A stretch of 64,000 bases of DNA from Pseudomonas putida (GCF_002025705.1 NZ_CP018846.1:2037501-2101500); one strand, 5' to 3'; positions 47,722-56,709 are shown, numbered from the stretch's first letter. The notes: generated by a model not told the origin, from the letters alone. A program made the numbers and translations.

Positions 47722-48666
47722 ATGAACCCCACCTTCGCCTCCCTCAGCCTCGCCCACCTGCGCACCCTCGACTGCCTCCTGCAGCTCAAGAACCTCAGCC
47801 ACGCCGCCGACCGCCTGGGCGTCAGCCAATCGGCCCTGAGCCGCCAGCTGGCCCATCTGCGTGAAGCCTTCGACGACCCGCTGCTGGTACGCCAGGGCCG
47901 CGGCTATGTGCTCAGCGAACACGCCGAGGCCCTGGTCGAGCCCTTGCGCCAGGTGCTCGAAGAGCTCCAGGCCCTGCGCCAACCCGCCACCTTCGACCCG
48001 GCCCGCTGCGAGCGGCGCTTCTGCCTGGCCGCCTCCGACTACGTGGCCGAGCACATGCTGCCGCTGCTGGTGGCCGCGCTGGAACAGGAAGCCCCGGGGG
48101 TGTCCATCGACTACCGCACCTGGCAGGCCGGGCAGTACGCCTTGCTGGCCAGTGGCGAGATCGACCTTGCCACTACCTTGTTCGACGAATCGCCGCCCAA
48201 CCTGCATGGTCGCCTGCTCGGTGAAGACCGAGCGGTGTGCCTGATGCGCCGGGATCATCCATTGACCGCTCTGCAGGTGCTTGGGCAGGACGACTACCTG
48301 GCCTATAAGCACGTGCGCATTTCCGGCGGTGGTGACAAGGACAGCTTCATCGATCGCCACCTGCGCGCCCAGGGTTTGCAGCGGCGGATCAGCCTGGAGG
48401 TGCCGTTCTTCTCGGCCACCGTGCAGGTGCTCGGCAACAGCCAGGCGCTGGCTACCGTGCCCGAGCACATCGCCCGGCAGCTGTGCCGCCTGCATGGGCT
48501 GGCGTGGCGGCCGCTGGGGTTTGTCGAGCATACCCAGCGCTATTGGGTGGTTTGGCATCAGCGCTTGCAGGCTTCGGCCGAGCACCGCTGGTTGCGTAAC
48601 CGGGTGTTCGAGCTGTGGCGCCAGTCGCAGTTCGGTGTGCAGGGCGCCGTTGCGCAATTGCCATAG
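47722..48666 (+). CDS. LysR-family regulator
   Basis: 314 residues. HTH 'RTLDCLLQLKNLSHAADRLGVSQSALSRQLAHLREAF' near 14-50, then the binding domain ('AASDYVAEHMLPLL' and 'GNSQALATVPEHIARQL', as in the NodD/SyrM-like branch). The ATG at 47722 follows the BIME. It precedes the DOPA decarboxylase gene on the same strand and is a plausible regulator of it. Confidence 0.9.
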   Translation: MNPTFASLSLAHLRTLDCLLQLKNLSHAADRLGVSQSALSRQLAHLREAFDDPLLVRQGRGYVLSEHAEALVEPLRQVLEELQALRQPATFDPARCERRFCLAASDYVAEHMLPLLVAALEQEAPGVSIDYRTWQAGQYALLASGEIDLATTLFDESPPNLHGRLLGEDRAVCLMRRDHPLTALQVLGQDDYLAYKHVRISGGGDKDSFIDRHLRAQGLQRRISLEVPFFSATVQVLGNSQALATVPEHIARQLCRLHGLAWRPLGFVEHTQRYWVVWHQRLQASAEHRWLRNRVFELWRQSQFGVQGAVAQLP

Positions 48667-48729
48667 CAGGTATGCGCAAAGCGGGGTTATTCGCCTGGGC
48701 GCAGGCGCCTAGACTGGGGGCATTGTGTG

Positions 48730-48841
48730 GTCTGCGCCGGCCTCTTCGCGGGTAAACCCGCTCTCACAGGTGTTCCACTGCTCTCAAGACCTGTGGTGAT
48801 CCTGTGGGAGCGGGTTTACCCGCGAAAAGGCCGGCGCAGAC
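48730..48841. repeat. BIME: inverted REP pair
   Basis: Arms GTCTGCGCCGGCCTCTTCGC and its near complement GCGAAAAGGCCGGCGCAGAC. It lies in the leader of the decarboxylase gene, ending 26 bases before the start codon, so it probably affects that transcript. Confidence 0.88.
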
Positions 48842-48867
48842 AGAAGATAAGCCACAGGAGAGCGCGC

Positions 48868-50280
48868 GTGACCCCAGAACAATTCCGCCAGTACGGCCAC
48901 CAGCTGATCGACCTGATCGCCGACTACCGCCAATCCGTCGGTGAGCGCCCGGTCATGGCCCAGGTCGAGCCGGGCTACCTCAAGGCCCAGTTGCCACAAG
49001 GCGCCCCACAGCAGGGCGAGCCGTTCGAAGCCATCCTCAAAGACGTCAATCAACTGGTCATGCCTGGCCTGTCGCACTGGCAGCACCCGGATTTCTACGG
49101 CTACTTCCCGTCCAACGGCACCCTGTCGTCGGTGCTTGGCGACTTCCTCAGCACCGGCCTCGGTGTGCTGGGCCTGTCGTGGCAATCCAGCCCGGCGCTA
49201 AGCGAGCTGGAGGAAACCACCCTTGACTGGCTGCGCCAACTGCTTGGCCTGTCGGCCCAGTGGAGCGGGGTGATCCAGGACACCGCCTCCACCAGCACCC
49301 TGGTGGCGCTGATCAGCGCCCGTGAGCGTGCCACCGACTATGCGCTGGTGCGCGGCGGCCTGCAGGCCGAGGCCAAGCCGCTGATCGTCTATGTCAGTGC
49401 CCATGCCCACAGCTCGGTGGACAAGGCCGCGCTGCTGGCCGGTTTCGGTCGCGCCAACATCCGCCTGATCGCCACCGACGAGCAGTTCGCCATGCGCCCG
49501 GAGGCGCTGCGGGCTGCCATCGAGCAGGACCTGGCCGCTGGTAATCAGCCTTGTGCCGTAGTCGCCACCACAGGCACCACGACCACCACCGCCCTCGACC
49601 CGCTGCGCCCGATCGGCGAAATCGCCCAGGCCAACGGGCTGTGGCTGCATGTCGATTCGGCCATGGCCGGCTCGGCGATGATCCTGCCGGAGTGCCGCTG
49701 GATGTGGGATGGCATCGAGCTGGCCGACTCCGTGGTGGTCAATGCGCACAAGTGGTTGGGTGTGGCGTTCGATTGTTCGATCTACTATGTGCGCGATCCA
49801 CAGCACCTGATCCGGGTGATGAGCACCAACCCGAGTTACCTGCAATCGGCGGTGGATGGCGAGGTGAAGAACCTGCGGGATTGGGGGATTCCACTGGGAC
49901 GGCGGTTCCGTGCGTTGAAGCTGTGGTTCATGTTGCGCAGCGAAGGGGTCGAGGCATTGCAGCAGCGCTTGCGGCGGGACCTGGAGAATGCGCGCTGGCT
50001 GGCGCAACAGGTGGAAGCGGCGGCGGAGTGGGAAGTGCTGGCGCCGGTGCAGTTGCAGACCTTGTGCATTCGCCATCGGCCGGCGGGGTTGGAAGGGGAG
50101 GCGCTGGATGCGCACACCAAGGCTTGGGCTGAGCGGTTGAATGCGTCCGGGGTGGCGTATGTGACGCCGGCGACGCTGGAAGGGCGGTGGATGGTGCGGG
50201 TTTCGGTGGGGGCCTTGCCGACCGAGCGCGAGCATGTGGAAAAGCTTTGGCGGAACCTGCAGGAAGTGGTTAAAGGCTGA
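48868..50280 (+). CDS. ddc: aromatic-L-amino-acid (DOPA) decarboxylase
   Basis: 470 residues, PLP-dependent group II decarboxylase. PLP Lys in 'VVNAHKWLGVAFDCS', stacking His in 'VSAHAHSSVDKAALLAG', Asp in 'LHVDSAMAGSA', and substrate-loop 'HWQHPDFYGYFPSNGT'. It agrees with the characterised P. putida DOPA decarboxylase as I recall it. The start is GTG at 48868 with CAGGAG upstream. Codon use becomes G-rich toward the end but stays in frame. Confidence 0.9.
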   Translation: MTPEQFRQYGHQLIDLIADYRQSVGERPVMAQVEPGYLKAQLPQGAPQQGEPFEAILKDVNQLVMPGLSHWQHPDFYGYFPSNGTLSSVLGDFLSTGLGVLGLSWQSSPALSELEETTLDWLRQLLGLSAQWSGVIQDTASTSTLVALISARERATDYALVRGGLQAEAKPLIVYVSAHAHSSVDKAALLAGFGRANIRLIATDEQFAMRPEALRAAIEQDLAAGNQPCAVVATTGTTTTTALDPLRPIGEIAQANGLWLHVDSAMAGSAMILPECRWMWDGIELADSVVVNAHKWLGVAFDCSIYYVRDPQHLIRVMSTNPSYLQSAVDGEVKNLRDWGIPLGRRFRALKLWFMLRSEGVEALQQRLRRDLENARWLAQQVEAAAEWEVLAPVQLQTLCIRHRPAGLEGEALDAHTKAWAERLNASGVAYVTPATLEGRWMVRVSVGALPTEREHVEKLWRNLQEVVKG

Positions 50281-50285
50281 CATCG

Positions 50286-50422
50286 CTGGGGCCGCTTTGC
50301 GGCCCTATCCGACCGGTCCGGCGCCCCGGCAAGGCCGCTCCTACAGGAGTGCGCGATTCGCTTGTAGGAGCGGCCTTGCCGGGGCGCCGAACCGGTCGGA
50401 TAGGGCTGCAAGGCAGCCCCGG
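50286..50422. repeat. BIME: inverted REP pair, long-arm type
   Basis: Same long-arm family as 5561-5705 (GGTCGGATAGGGCTGC arms, GGCGCCCCGGCAAGGCCGC). It lies between the convergent ddc and MFS genes. Confidence 0.85.
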
Positions 50423-50429
50423 CAATCTG

Positions 50430-51803
50430 TCAGTTGCTCACTGCCTGAAGGCTACCTTTGCGACTGGCCTCGAAGGCATCTTTGTCCATCGGCTTGGCCT
50501 CTGGATTGCCCAGGTCTTCCATCGCCATGCGGTGGGTCTCCGGCGCAATGTAGGCCGCCAGTGCGCACACGCAGGTGATGAAGAACGCCAGGCCACCGAT
50601 CACCAGCGGAATGTTGTCCGAGCCCGGTGGCGCCACCAGGGCGAACAGCGCCGGCAGCATGGCAGTCAGCATGGTGCCGATGTTCTGTGCGATGGCCATG
50701 GCCGACACGCGGTAGCGCGTATGGAACAGCTCTGGGTAGAAGCTCGGGAACACCGCGTTGTAGCCCTGGTAGACCATGCCCCACATCACGATCGAGGCGG
50801 CGAAGGCCAGCGGCACGTTCTGGATGCTGATCGCATACAGATAGACGAACGCCAGCAGGCCAGAGCCCAGGCAGCCAGCGATCATGGTCGGGCGGCGGCC
50901 GATCTTGTCGGACAGGTTGCCCACGAACGGAATCACCAGCACCGCGACGATGTTGCCCACCACCGGAATCCACAGGTACACGCTCTTGTCGAAGCCGATG
51001 CCATAGGCCGGCTGCACCGCGTAGGCCGCGCCGAAGATGGTGGCGACCACCGGGATCACGTTCATCAGGGCCATGAACATCACCAGCACCATGTGCTTCC
51101 AGCTGTGGCGGAACGCTTCGCTGATCGGCGACTTGGCAACCTTGTCCTGTTTCTCTTCCTTCACGAACGCCGGGGTTTCGTGCACTTCCTTACGGATGAT
51201 GAAGCCTGCGACCAGCACGAAGGCGCTCATCAGGAACGGAATGCGCCAGCCCCAGTCGTTGAAGGCTTCGCTGGGCATGAAGTAGGCCAGAGGCAGGAAC
51301 ACCGCCGCCGCCAGCACCTGGCCGGCCTGCACACCCTGCAGGGTGAAGCTGGCGTAGTAACCTCGCCGGCCGAACGGGGCATGTTCCATGATCATCGAAC
51401 TGGCCCCGGAGATTTCGCCGGCCACGGCAAAGCCCTGGACCAGGCGCAGCACCACCAGCAAGGCCGGGGCCAGCAGGCCGATGTCGTGGTAGGTCGGCAG
51501 CAGGCCGACGGCCATGGTCGACAGGCCCATCAGGAACATGCACAGCAGCAGCACGTTCTTGCGTCCGCGGGTGTCACCCCAGTGGCCAAGCACAAAGGCC
51601 CCGACCGGGCGCGCCAGGTAGCCCACACCATAGGTGGCCAGCGAGGCGATGATGGCCATTTTCGGGTCGGTGTTGGGGAAGAAGATCTGCGGGAAGATCA
51701 GCGCCGCAGCCTGGGCATAGATGAAGAAATCGTAGTATTCGAGTGCCGAGCCAATCCATCCGCTGGCGGTCGCTTTCTTGGCTTGAGAGCTTGAGTGGGC
51801 CAT
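50430..51803 (-). CDS. MFS transporter, shikimate/quinate type (MHS)
   Basis: 457 residues, 12 TM helices: 'GWIGSALEYYDFFIYAQAAAL', 'RPVGAFVLGHWGDTRGRKNVLL', 'RLVQGFAVAGEISGASSM' and 'GNLSDKIGRRPTMIAG'. Typical metabolite:H+ symporter related to ShiA. It is divergent from the dehydroshikimate dehydratase quiC, so uptake of shikimate, quinate or dehydroshikimate is likely (inference). ATG at 51803; upstream ATG at 51851 is not supported. Confidence 0.87.
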   Translation of the reverse strand: MAHSSSQAKKATASGWIGSALEYYDFFIYAQAAALIFPQIFFPNTDPKMAIIASLATYGVGYLARPVGAFVLGHWGDTRGRKNVLLLCMFLMGLSTMAVGLLPTYHDIGLLAPALLVVLRLVQGFAVAGEISGASSMIMEHAPFGRRGYYASFTLQGVQAGQVLAAAVFLPLAYFMPSEAFNDWGWRIPFLMSAFVLVAGFIIRKEVHETPAFVKEEKQDKVAKSPISEAFRHSWKHMVLVMFMALMNVIPVVATIFGAAYAVQPAYGIGFDKSVYLWIPVVGNIVAVLVIPFVGNLSDKIGRRPTMIAGCLGSGLLAFVYLYAISIQNVPLAFAASIVMWGMVYQGYNAVFPSFYPELFHTRYRVSAMAIAQNIGTMLTAMLPALFALVAPPGSDNIPLVIGGLAFFITCVCALAAYIAPETHRMAMEDLGNPEAKPMDKDAFEASRKGSLQAVSN

Positions 51804-52280
51804 CGTTGTCTCCGTTGTTCTTGTAGGTCGCCGCACGGCTGGCGTCGCCAAGGGCGGCCAGAGGGGTGCGATCGCTTGTCGGGAGTAGGGCGTGCGTTAT
51901 AGCGCGGGCGATCGCAGGCGGTGTCTGCAAAGGGAGGACGAACGAGCAGGTGCGGATCGCAAGGCGATGGAGGTGTGCATAGGTCGGTACCCGGTTTATT
52001 GAACTTATTATGTTGTGACGTTGGGCTTGTCTGCGCAGGTTGTGCCGAACGACCGTCAGGGCAGAAGAGGGCGGTCGGTGTGCCTGCGTCTGGGTTCATG
52101 GTTGCTTAGGGTTGGCAGTGAATCAATTCGCCAAAATCGGTTTTGTGCGGTAATCGAACGCAAAACTAACCATTCCGTACAAACAGATTGCCGGGCCGAC
52201 TGTACCTGCGAATAATCAACAGTGCCAGGAACCCCGAGGGGTTTCGGCCCGTCGTCCGTCCAATAACAAGGAACTCCCCC
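51804..52280. other. divergent regulatory gap between transporter and quiC
   Basis: 477 bases without a gene I can support. AT-richer than its flanks around 52000-52020 and 52115-52180, where both promoters would lie. GTACAAACAG at 52178 and GACTGTACCT at 52198 give paired GTAC half-sites near quiC. Confidence 0.4.
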
Positions 52281-54188
52281 ATGCAGCGTTCGATAGCCAC
52301 CGTGTCCTTGAGCGGCACCCTGCCGGAAAAGCTCGAAGCCATCGCCGCCGCCGGTTTCGACGGCGTCGAGATCTTCGAGAACGACCTGTTGTACTACGCC
52401 GGCAGCCCGCGTGAAGTGCGGCAGATGTGCGCCGACCTCGGCATTGCCATCACCTTGTTCCAGCCGTTTCGTGATTTCGAAGGTTGCCGCCGCGACCGCC
52501 TGCAGAAGAACATCGACCGTGCCGAACGCAAGTTCGACCTGATGCAAGAGCTGGGCACCGACCTGGTGCTGGTGTGCAGCAACGTCCAGGCCGATGCCCT
52601 GGGTGATGAACAGATCCTGGTGGATGACCTGCGCCTGCTTGGCGAGCACGCCGGCAAACGCGGCCTGCGCATCGGCTACGAAGCCCTGGCCTGGGGGCGT
52701 CACGTCAATACTTACCAGCAAGTGTGGAATCTGGTGCGCCAGGCCGACCACCCGGCGCTGGGGGTGATCCTCGACAGCTTCCACACCCTGTCGCTCAAAG
52801 GCGACCCGGCGGCGATCCGCGACATCCCTGGCGACAAGATCTTCTTCGTGCAGATGGCCGACGCGCCAATCCTGAACATGGATGTGCTGGAGTGGAGCCG
52901 CCACTTCCGCAACTTCCCGGGCCAGGGCGAAATGGACCTGGCCGGCTTCCTTGCGCCTATCCTCGCCACTGGCTACCGCGGCCCACTTTCGCTGGAAATC
53001 TTCAATGACGGCTTCCGCGCCGCGCCGCCACGGCAGAACGCCGCCGACGGCCTGCGCTCGTTGCTGTACCTCGAAGAGCAGACCCGCCTGCGCCTGGAGC
53101 AGGAAGGCACTGCCATCGAACCGGGCGTGCTGTTCACCCCGCCGGCTGCCAGTGGCTATGACGGCGTGGAATTCCTCGAATTCGCCGTCGACGAGGCCGT
53201 CGGCGCGCGCCTGGGCAGCTGGCTCAAGCGCCTGGGCTTTGCCGAAGCCGGCAAGCACCGCAGCAAGGACGTGCGCCTGCTGCGCCAGAACGACATCAAC
53301 ATCGTGCTCAATGCCGAGCCGTACTCGTTCGGCCACAACTTCTTCGAGGCCCACGGGCCTTCGCTTTGCGCCACCGCCCTGCGGGTGAAGGATGAGCATG
53401 CTGCGCTGCAGCGTGCCACCGACTTCCGTGGCCAGCCATTCCGTGGCCTGGTCGGCCCCAACGAATGCGAAGTGCCGGCCGTGCGTGCGCCGGACGGCAG
53501 CCTGATCTACCTGGTGGAGCAGGGCAAGGAGGGGCCGTCGCTGTACGACACCGACTTCCGCCTGGACCCGGCCGCCAGTGCCAGCGGCGGTCTGCAGCGC
53601 ATCGACCACATGGCCCTGGCGCTGCCGGCTGAGTCGCTGGACAGCTGGGTACTGTTCTACAAGAGCCTGTTCGACTTTGCCGCCGACGACGAGGTGGTGC
53701 TGCCCGACCCGTACGGCCTGGTCAAGAGCCGCGCCTTGCGCAGCCAGTGCGGCAGCCTGCGCCTGCCGCTGAACATCTCGGAGAACCGCAACACCGCCAT
53801 TGCCCATGCGCTGTCCAGCTATCGCGGTTCGGGTGTGCACCACATCGCCTTCGATTGTGCAGACATCTTCAGCGAAGTGGCGCGGGCGAAGGAGTCCGGC
53901 GTGCCTTTGCTGGAGATCCCGCTGAACTACTACGACGACCTCGCAGCACGCTTCGATTTCAACGACGAGTTCCTCAGCGAGCTGGCGTACTACAACGTGC
54001 TGTACGACCGTGACGCCCAAGGTGGCGAGCTGTTCCACGTGTATACCGAGCCGTTCGAAGAGCGCTTCTTCTTCGAGATCATTCAGCGCAAGGGTGGCTA
54101 TGCCGGGTATGGCGCGGCGAACGTCGCGGTGCGCCTGGCGGCGATGGCCAAGCGGCGTAGCGGGGCGGTGCGCAAGCCGGTCTTGTGA
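52281..54188 (+). CDS. quiC1: 3-dehydroshikimate dehydratase, two-domain QuiC1 type
   Basis: 635 residues. Converts 3-dehydroshikimate to protocatechuate, linking quinate/shikimate catabolism to the beta-ketoadipate pathway. N-terminal sugar-isomerase-like TIM barrel (1 to about 265) with metal ligands in 'YEALAWGRHV', 'ILDSFHTLS', 'QMADAP' and 'LSLEIFND'. The C-terminal half (about 290-620) resembles 4-hydroxyphenylpyruvate dioxygenase: 'EFLEFAVDEA', 'RIDHMALALP', 'VHHIAFDCAD' and 'FFEIIQRKGGYAGYG'. This fusion is the form known from P. putida. ATG at 52281 with AAGGA upstream. Confidence 0.93.
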   Translation: MQRSIATVSLSGTLPEKLEAIAAAGFDGVEIFENDLLYYAGSPREVRQMCADLGIAITLFQPFRDFEGCRRDRLQKNIDRAERKFDLMQELGTDLVLVCSNVQADALGDEQILVDDLRLLGEHAGKRGLRIGYEALAWGRHVNTYQQVWNLVRQADHPALGVILDSFHTLSLKGDPAAIRDIPGDKIFFVQMADAPILNMDVLEWSRHFRNFPGQGEMDLAGFLAPILATGYRGPLSLEIFNDGFRAAPPRQNAADGLRSLLYLEEQTRLRLEQEGTAIEPGVLFTPPAASGYDGVEFLEFAVDEAVGARLGSWLKRLGFAEAGKHRSKDVRLLRQNDINIVLNAEPYSFGHNFFEAHGPSLCATALRVKDEHAALQRATDFRGQPFRGLVGPNECEVPAVRAPDGSLIYLVEQGKEGPSLYDTDFRLDPAASASGGLQRIDHMALALPAESLDSWVLFYKSLFDFAADDEVVLPDPYGLVKSRALRSQCGSLRLPLNISENRNTAIAHALSSYRGSGVHHIAFDCADIFSEVARAKESGVPLLEIPLNYYDDLAARFDFNDEFLSELAYYNVLYDRDAQGGELFHVYTEPFEERFFFEIIQRKGGYAGYGAANVAVRLAAMAKRRSGAVRKPVL

Positions 54189-54220
54189 TCATCGGTTGAG
54201 AGCTTGCCTGTTCCCCATCC

Positions 54221-54248
54221 TGTGGGAGCGGGCAAGCCCGCTCCCACA
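54221..54248. repeat. single REP, perfect palindrome
   Basis: TGTGGGAGCGGGC-AA-GCCCGCTCCCACA, 13-bp arms and a 2-base centre. It contains AGCCCGCTCCCACA at 54235-54248, a perfect match to both guides of the IS110 element. Possible terminator of quiC1. Confidence 0.85.
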
Positions 54249-54283
54249 GGGACAGTGCAGGCTTCAGAAAAAACCTCAAAAAG

Positions 54284-54309
54284 CTATACATAAAACTATT
54301 CTTGTATAG
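54284..54309 (+). promoter_or_regulatory. operator-like dyad before the chalcone isomerase-like gene
   Basis: CTATACA, 12 bases (TAAAACTATTCT), TGTATAG: a perfect 7-bp inverted repeat in an AT-rich patch, ending 23 bases before the start codon, where it would overlap the promoter. A TATACA/TGTATA dyad is the kind of site bound by dimeric regulators. Confidence 0.5.
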
Positions 54310-54332
54310 AAATCCCTCCCGGTGCACCGTCC

Positions 54333-54872
54333 GTGGTACTCAAACCTTCGGCCATCAGCGCACTCACCCTGGTCACTCTGATGATGCTGACCCAGTCCGC
54401 ATCCGCTGACTGGCAGTCCTCTCTGCCCAGCGCCCAACTCTCGGGCAGCGGCGATTTCACCTGGTTCGGCCTTCGTCTCTACACCGCCCGCCTGTGGCGC
54501 GCGGGTGCTGCCTGGACCTGGAACGAGCCGTTCGCCCTCGAACTGACCTACCACCGGGCGCTTTCCCGGAACACCTTGGTACAGGCCAGCATCGAAGAAA
54601 TGCAACGGCTGGCGAAGCCGCCATTGGCCAGCGATACCGTCGAGCGATGGTCGGCCACCCTGACTGAAGCTTTCGTGGATGTGCGCCCTGGCACACGCAT
54701 CACCGGGCTGTATCTTCCTGGCCACGGTTGCCGCTTTTATGTCGATGGCCAGCTCAGCCTGGAAGTGACCGACCCAGCCTTGGCCCGTGCGTTCTTTGCC
54801 ATCTGGCTGGACCCGCGGTCCCGCGATGCGCAGTTGCGCGAACGTCTGTTGGGGGTTGCCGCAAACGACTGA
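54333..54872 (+). CDS. exported chalcone isomerase-like protein
   Basis: 179 residues from a GTG. A signal peptide covers about residues 7-25 (SALTLVTLMMLTQSASA). The mature part has 'GSGDFTWFGLRLYTARLW', 'ALELTYHRALSRNTL', 'PGTRITGLYLPGHGCRFYVDG' and 'FFAIWLDPRS', the chalcone isomerase-like pattern of bacteria. No flavonoid role is expected. It is the first of three closely spaced genes with DUF3833 and DUF2256. Confidence 0.82.
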   Translation: MVLKPSAISALTLVTLMMLTQSASADWQSSLPSAQLSGSGDFTWFGLRLYTARLWRAGAAWTWNEPFALELTYHRALSRNTLVQASIEEMQRLAKPPLASDTVERWSATLTEAFVDVRPGTRITGLYLPGHGCRFYVDGQLSLEVTDPALARAFFAIWLDPRSRDAQLRERLLGVAAND

Positions 54873-54884
54873 GGAGGGCGAAGC

Positions 54885-55418
54885 ATGTACAAGGCGTTGT
54901 TGATGGTCGCCTGCCTGCTGCTGGGCAGTTGCAAGGTGGGTGTCGAGCATTATGCGCAGGAGCAGCCGCGCCTGGACCTGGTGGCGTTCTTCTCGCAGCC
55001 GGTTCAAGCCTGGGGCATTTTCCAGAAGCGCTCGGGCGAAGTGGTCAAGCGCTTTCAGGTGCGCATCGACAGCCGCCGTGAAGGCGAGCGGTTGATCCTC
55101 GACGAGCACTTCCTGTACAGCGATGGCACGCGCCAGCAGCGCACCTGGACGCTGACCCCCGACGGCCCGAACCGCTGGCGCGGCACCGCCGGTGACGTGA
55201 TTGGCGAGGCAAGTGGCGTGGTGGCGGGCAATGCCCTGCAATGGCGCTACCAACTGGACCTGCCGGTCGATGGCCGGCACTGGACCATGGACATGGATGA
55301 CTGGATGTACCTGATGGACGAGGACACCCTGATCAACCGCACCCGCATGAGCAAGCTGGGCGTTGAGGTCGGGCAGATCAGCTTGTTCTTCCGCCGTATG
55401 CCATCAGGCACACAGTGA
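54885..55418 (+). CDS. DUF3833 lipoprotein
   Basis: 177 residues with a lipobox (MVACLLLGSCK, Cys at about 16). The body reads 'LDLVAFFSQPVQAWGIFQKRSGEVVKRFQV', 'LDEHFLYSDGTRQQRTWTL' and 'DDWMYLMDEDTLINRTRMSKLGVEVGQISLFF', the DUF3833 pattern. It lies 12 bases after the chalcone isomerase-like gene. Function unknown; envelope location. Confidence 0.86.
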   Translation: MYKALLMVACLLLGSCKVGVEHYAQEQPRLDLVAFFSQPVQAWGIFQKRSGEVVKRFQVRIDSRREGERLILDEHFLYSDGTRQQRTWTLTPDGPNRWRGTAGDVIGEASGVVAGNALQWRYQLDLPVDGRHWTMDMDDWMYLMDEDTLINRTRMSKLGVEVGQISLFFRRMPSGTQ

Positions 55419-55421
55419 CAC

Positions 55422-55565
55422 ATGAAGATGAACAAGCCTGTGCCAAGCAAGATCTGCCCCGTCTGTGGCCTGCCGTTTAGCTGGCGCAAGCGCTGGGCGC
55501 GGTGCTGGGACCAGGTGCGCTACTGTTCTGAACGTTGCCGTCGATCAAGCAAGCGCAGTGTCTGA
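55422..55565 (+). CDS. DUF2256 zinc-ribbon mini-protein
   Basis: 47 residues: [21 protein letters not shown] and on to '[20 protein letters not shown]'. Two Cys pairs (CPVC and CSERC) form a probable zinc ribbon, the hallmark of DUF2256. The start is 4 bases after the DUF3833 stop, so it is cotranscribed. An ATG two codons later is possible. Too short for routine ORF calling. Confidence 0.85.
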   Translation: MKMNKPVPSKICPVCGLPFSWRKRWARCWDQVRYCSERCRRSSKRSV

Positions 55566-55589
55566 GGGCCCAACGCTTTGCGCTGGCAA

Positions 55590-55838
55590 TCAGCGCCGCA
55601 ACAGGCGGCTTACAAACAGCGCAAGCCCTGCTGCCACTGCCAGCGACGTCAGCGGTTTCTCCCTTACAAAAGCCGAAACGTTATCCAGTGCATCACCATA
55701 GCTTTTGGTGAGCTGGCCCGATGCCTGGCGCGCATCCCCCTCAGCTTCCAGTGCCGGATCATCCAGCCACTTGCCAGCTGCGCTCTGCGCCTTGCCGGCC
55801 ACTTTCTCTGCTACACCTTCGATCTGTTCACGTTTCAT
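55590..55838 (-). CDS. CsbD-family stress-response protein with C-terminal TM helix
   Basis: 82 residues. N-terminal CsbD-like part 'MKREQIEGVAEKVAGKAQSAAGKWLDD', 'EGDARQASGQLTKSYGDAL', then a hydrophobic helix 'LTSLAVAAGLALFVSRLLRR'. CsbD proteins are linked to stationary-phase and envelope stress. The TM tail resembles DUF883 proteins. Gap 55839-56028 holds nothing recognised. Confidence 0.8.
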   Translation of the reverse strand: MKREQIEGVAEKVAGKAQSAAGKWLDDPALEAEGDARQASGQLTKSYGDALDNVSAFVREKPLTSLAVAAGLALFVSRLLRR

Positions 55839-56028
55839 GATTGATCAAACCTTCCTGTGAATGGCATTGGGCTTATCGCACAGGGTTAGGGGGCGCAGAC
55901 TGTGGCTTAGTTCCATGGCGCAACAGCGTGGTTGGCAATTACACGTCGTCGGGGCTCAAACCCTGGTCATCTATGCTTGTGTGGCATGTATTCAGATGAC
56001 GTGAACCATTCGAAGCGAGAGGGCAACC

Positions 56029-56709
56029 ATGAGCAAGGTATTCGTCAACATCGGCCTGACCCTTGATGGCTACATGGCCCCGGAAGGCATGGACATCGCG
56101 CACTGGGACAGCCCCGAGTACAAGCACTGGGGCGCCAGGTGGGGGGAGCTGATGAGCTGGATCCTCAAGCAGCGGTACTTCCGCGAAAACCTGATGTTCG
56201 CCCCGGGCGGCGAAACCGGCCCGGTCAACGACATGCTCCGCCACACCATGGAGCGTACCGGTGCCGCCATCATGGGCAAGCGCATGTTCGACCAGGGTGA
56301 GCGCAGTTGGCCGGAAGAAGCACCGTTCCATTGCCCGGTATACGTGCTCACCCACGAAAAGCGCGAACCCTGGGTGCGCCCAGGCGGCACGACGTTCCAT
56401 TTCTGCAACGATGGGCCAGCGCAAGCCCTCGCCAAGGCGATGGAAGTTGCAGGCGAACGCGACATTCGCATCTCCGGCGGCGCGGACGTGATACAGCAGT
56501 ACTTGCGCATGGATGCCATCGATGAACTGGAAATTGCCCTGGCCCCGGTGCTGTTTGGCAGTGGCAGGCGCCTGTTCGAGAACCTGCACGAGCCCGTGGC
56601 GAAGCTTCGGGTCGACAAGGTATTCCACACCCCGGACGCAACACACCTGCGCTACGTGCGAGCCTTCGACCATCAGCCCGCTTCCCTGCATCCCCCCACT
56701 CACGGATAA
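56029..56709 (+). CDS. dihydrofolate reductase-family (RibD C-terminal-like) protein
   Basis: 226 residues. 'VFVNIGLTLDGYMAPEG' at the start, 'GAAIMGKRMFDQGERSWPEEAPFHCPVYVLTHEKREPW' (NADPH region), 'ISGGADVIQQYLRMDAIDELEIALAPVLFGSGRRLFE'. This is the RibD_C group of NADPH-dependent reductases, common as single-domain proteins of unknown substrate. AGAGGG precedes the ATG. Confidence 0.87.
   Translation: MSKVFVNIGLTLDGYMAPEGMDIAHWDSPEYKHWGARWGELMSWILKQRYFRENLMFAPGGETGPVNDMLRHTMERTGAAIMGKRMFDQGERSWPEEAPFHCPVYVLTHEKREPWVRPGGTTFHFCNDGPAQALAKAMEVAGERDIRISGGADVIQQYLRMDAIDELEIALAPVLFGSGRRLFENLHEPVAKLRVDKVFHTPDATHLRYVRAFDHQPASLHPPTHG

Noticed and set aside
52056..54038. 660-residue minus-strand frame opposite quiC1
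   Set aside because: Shadow of quiC1; no start signal or domain.
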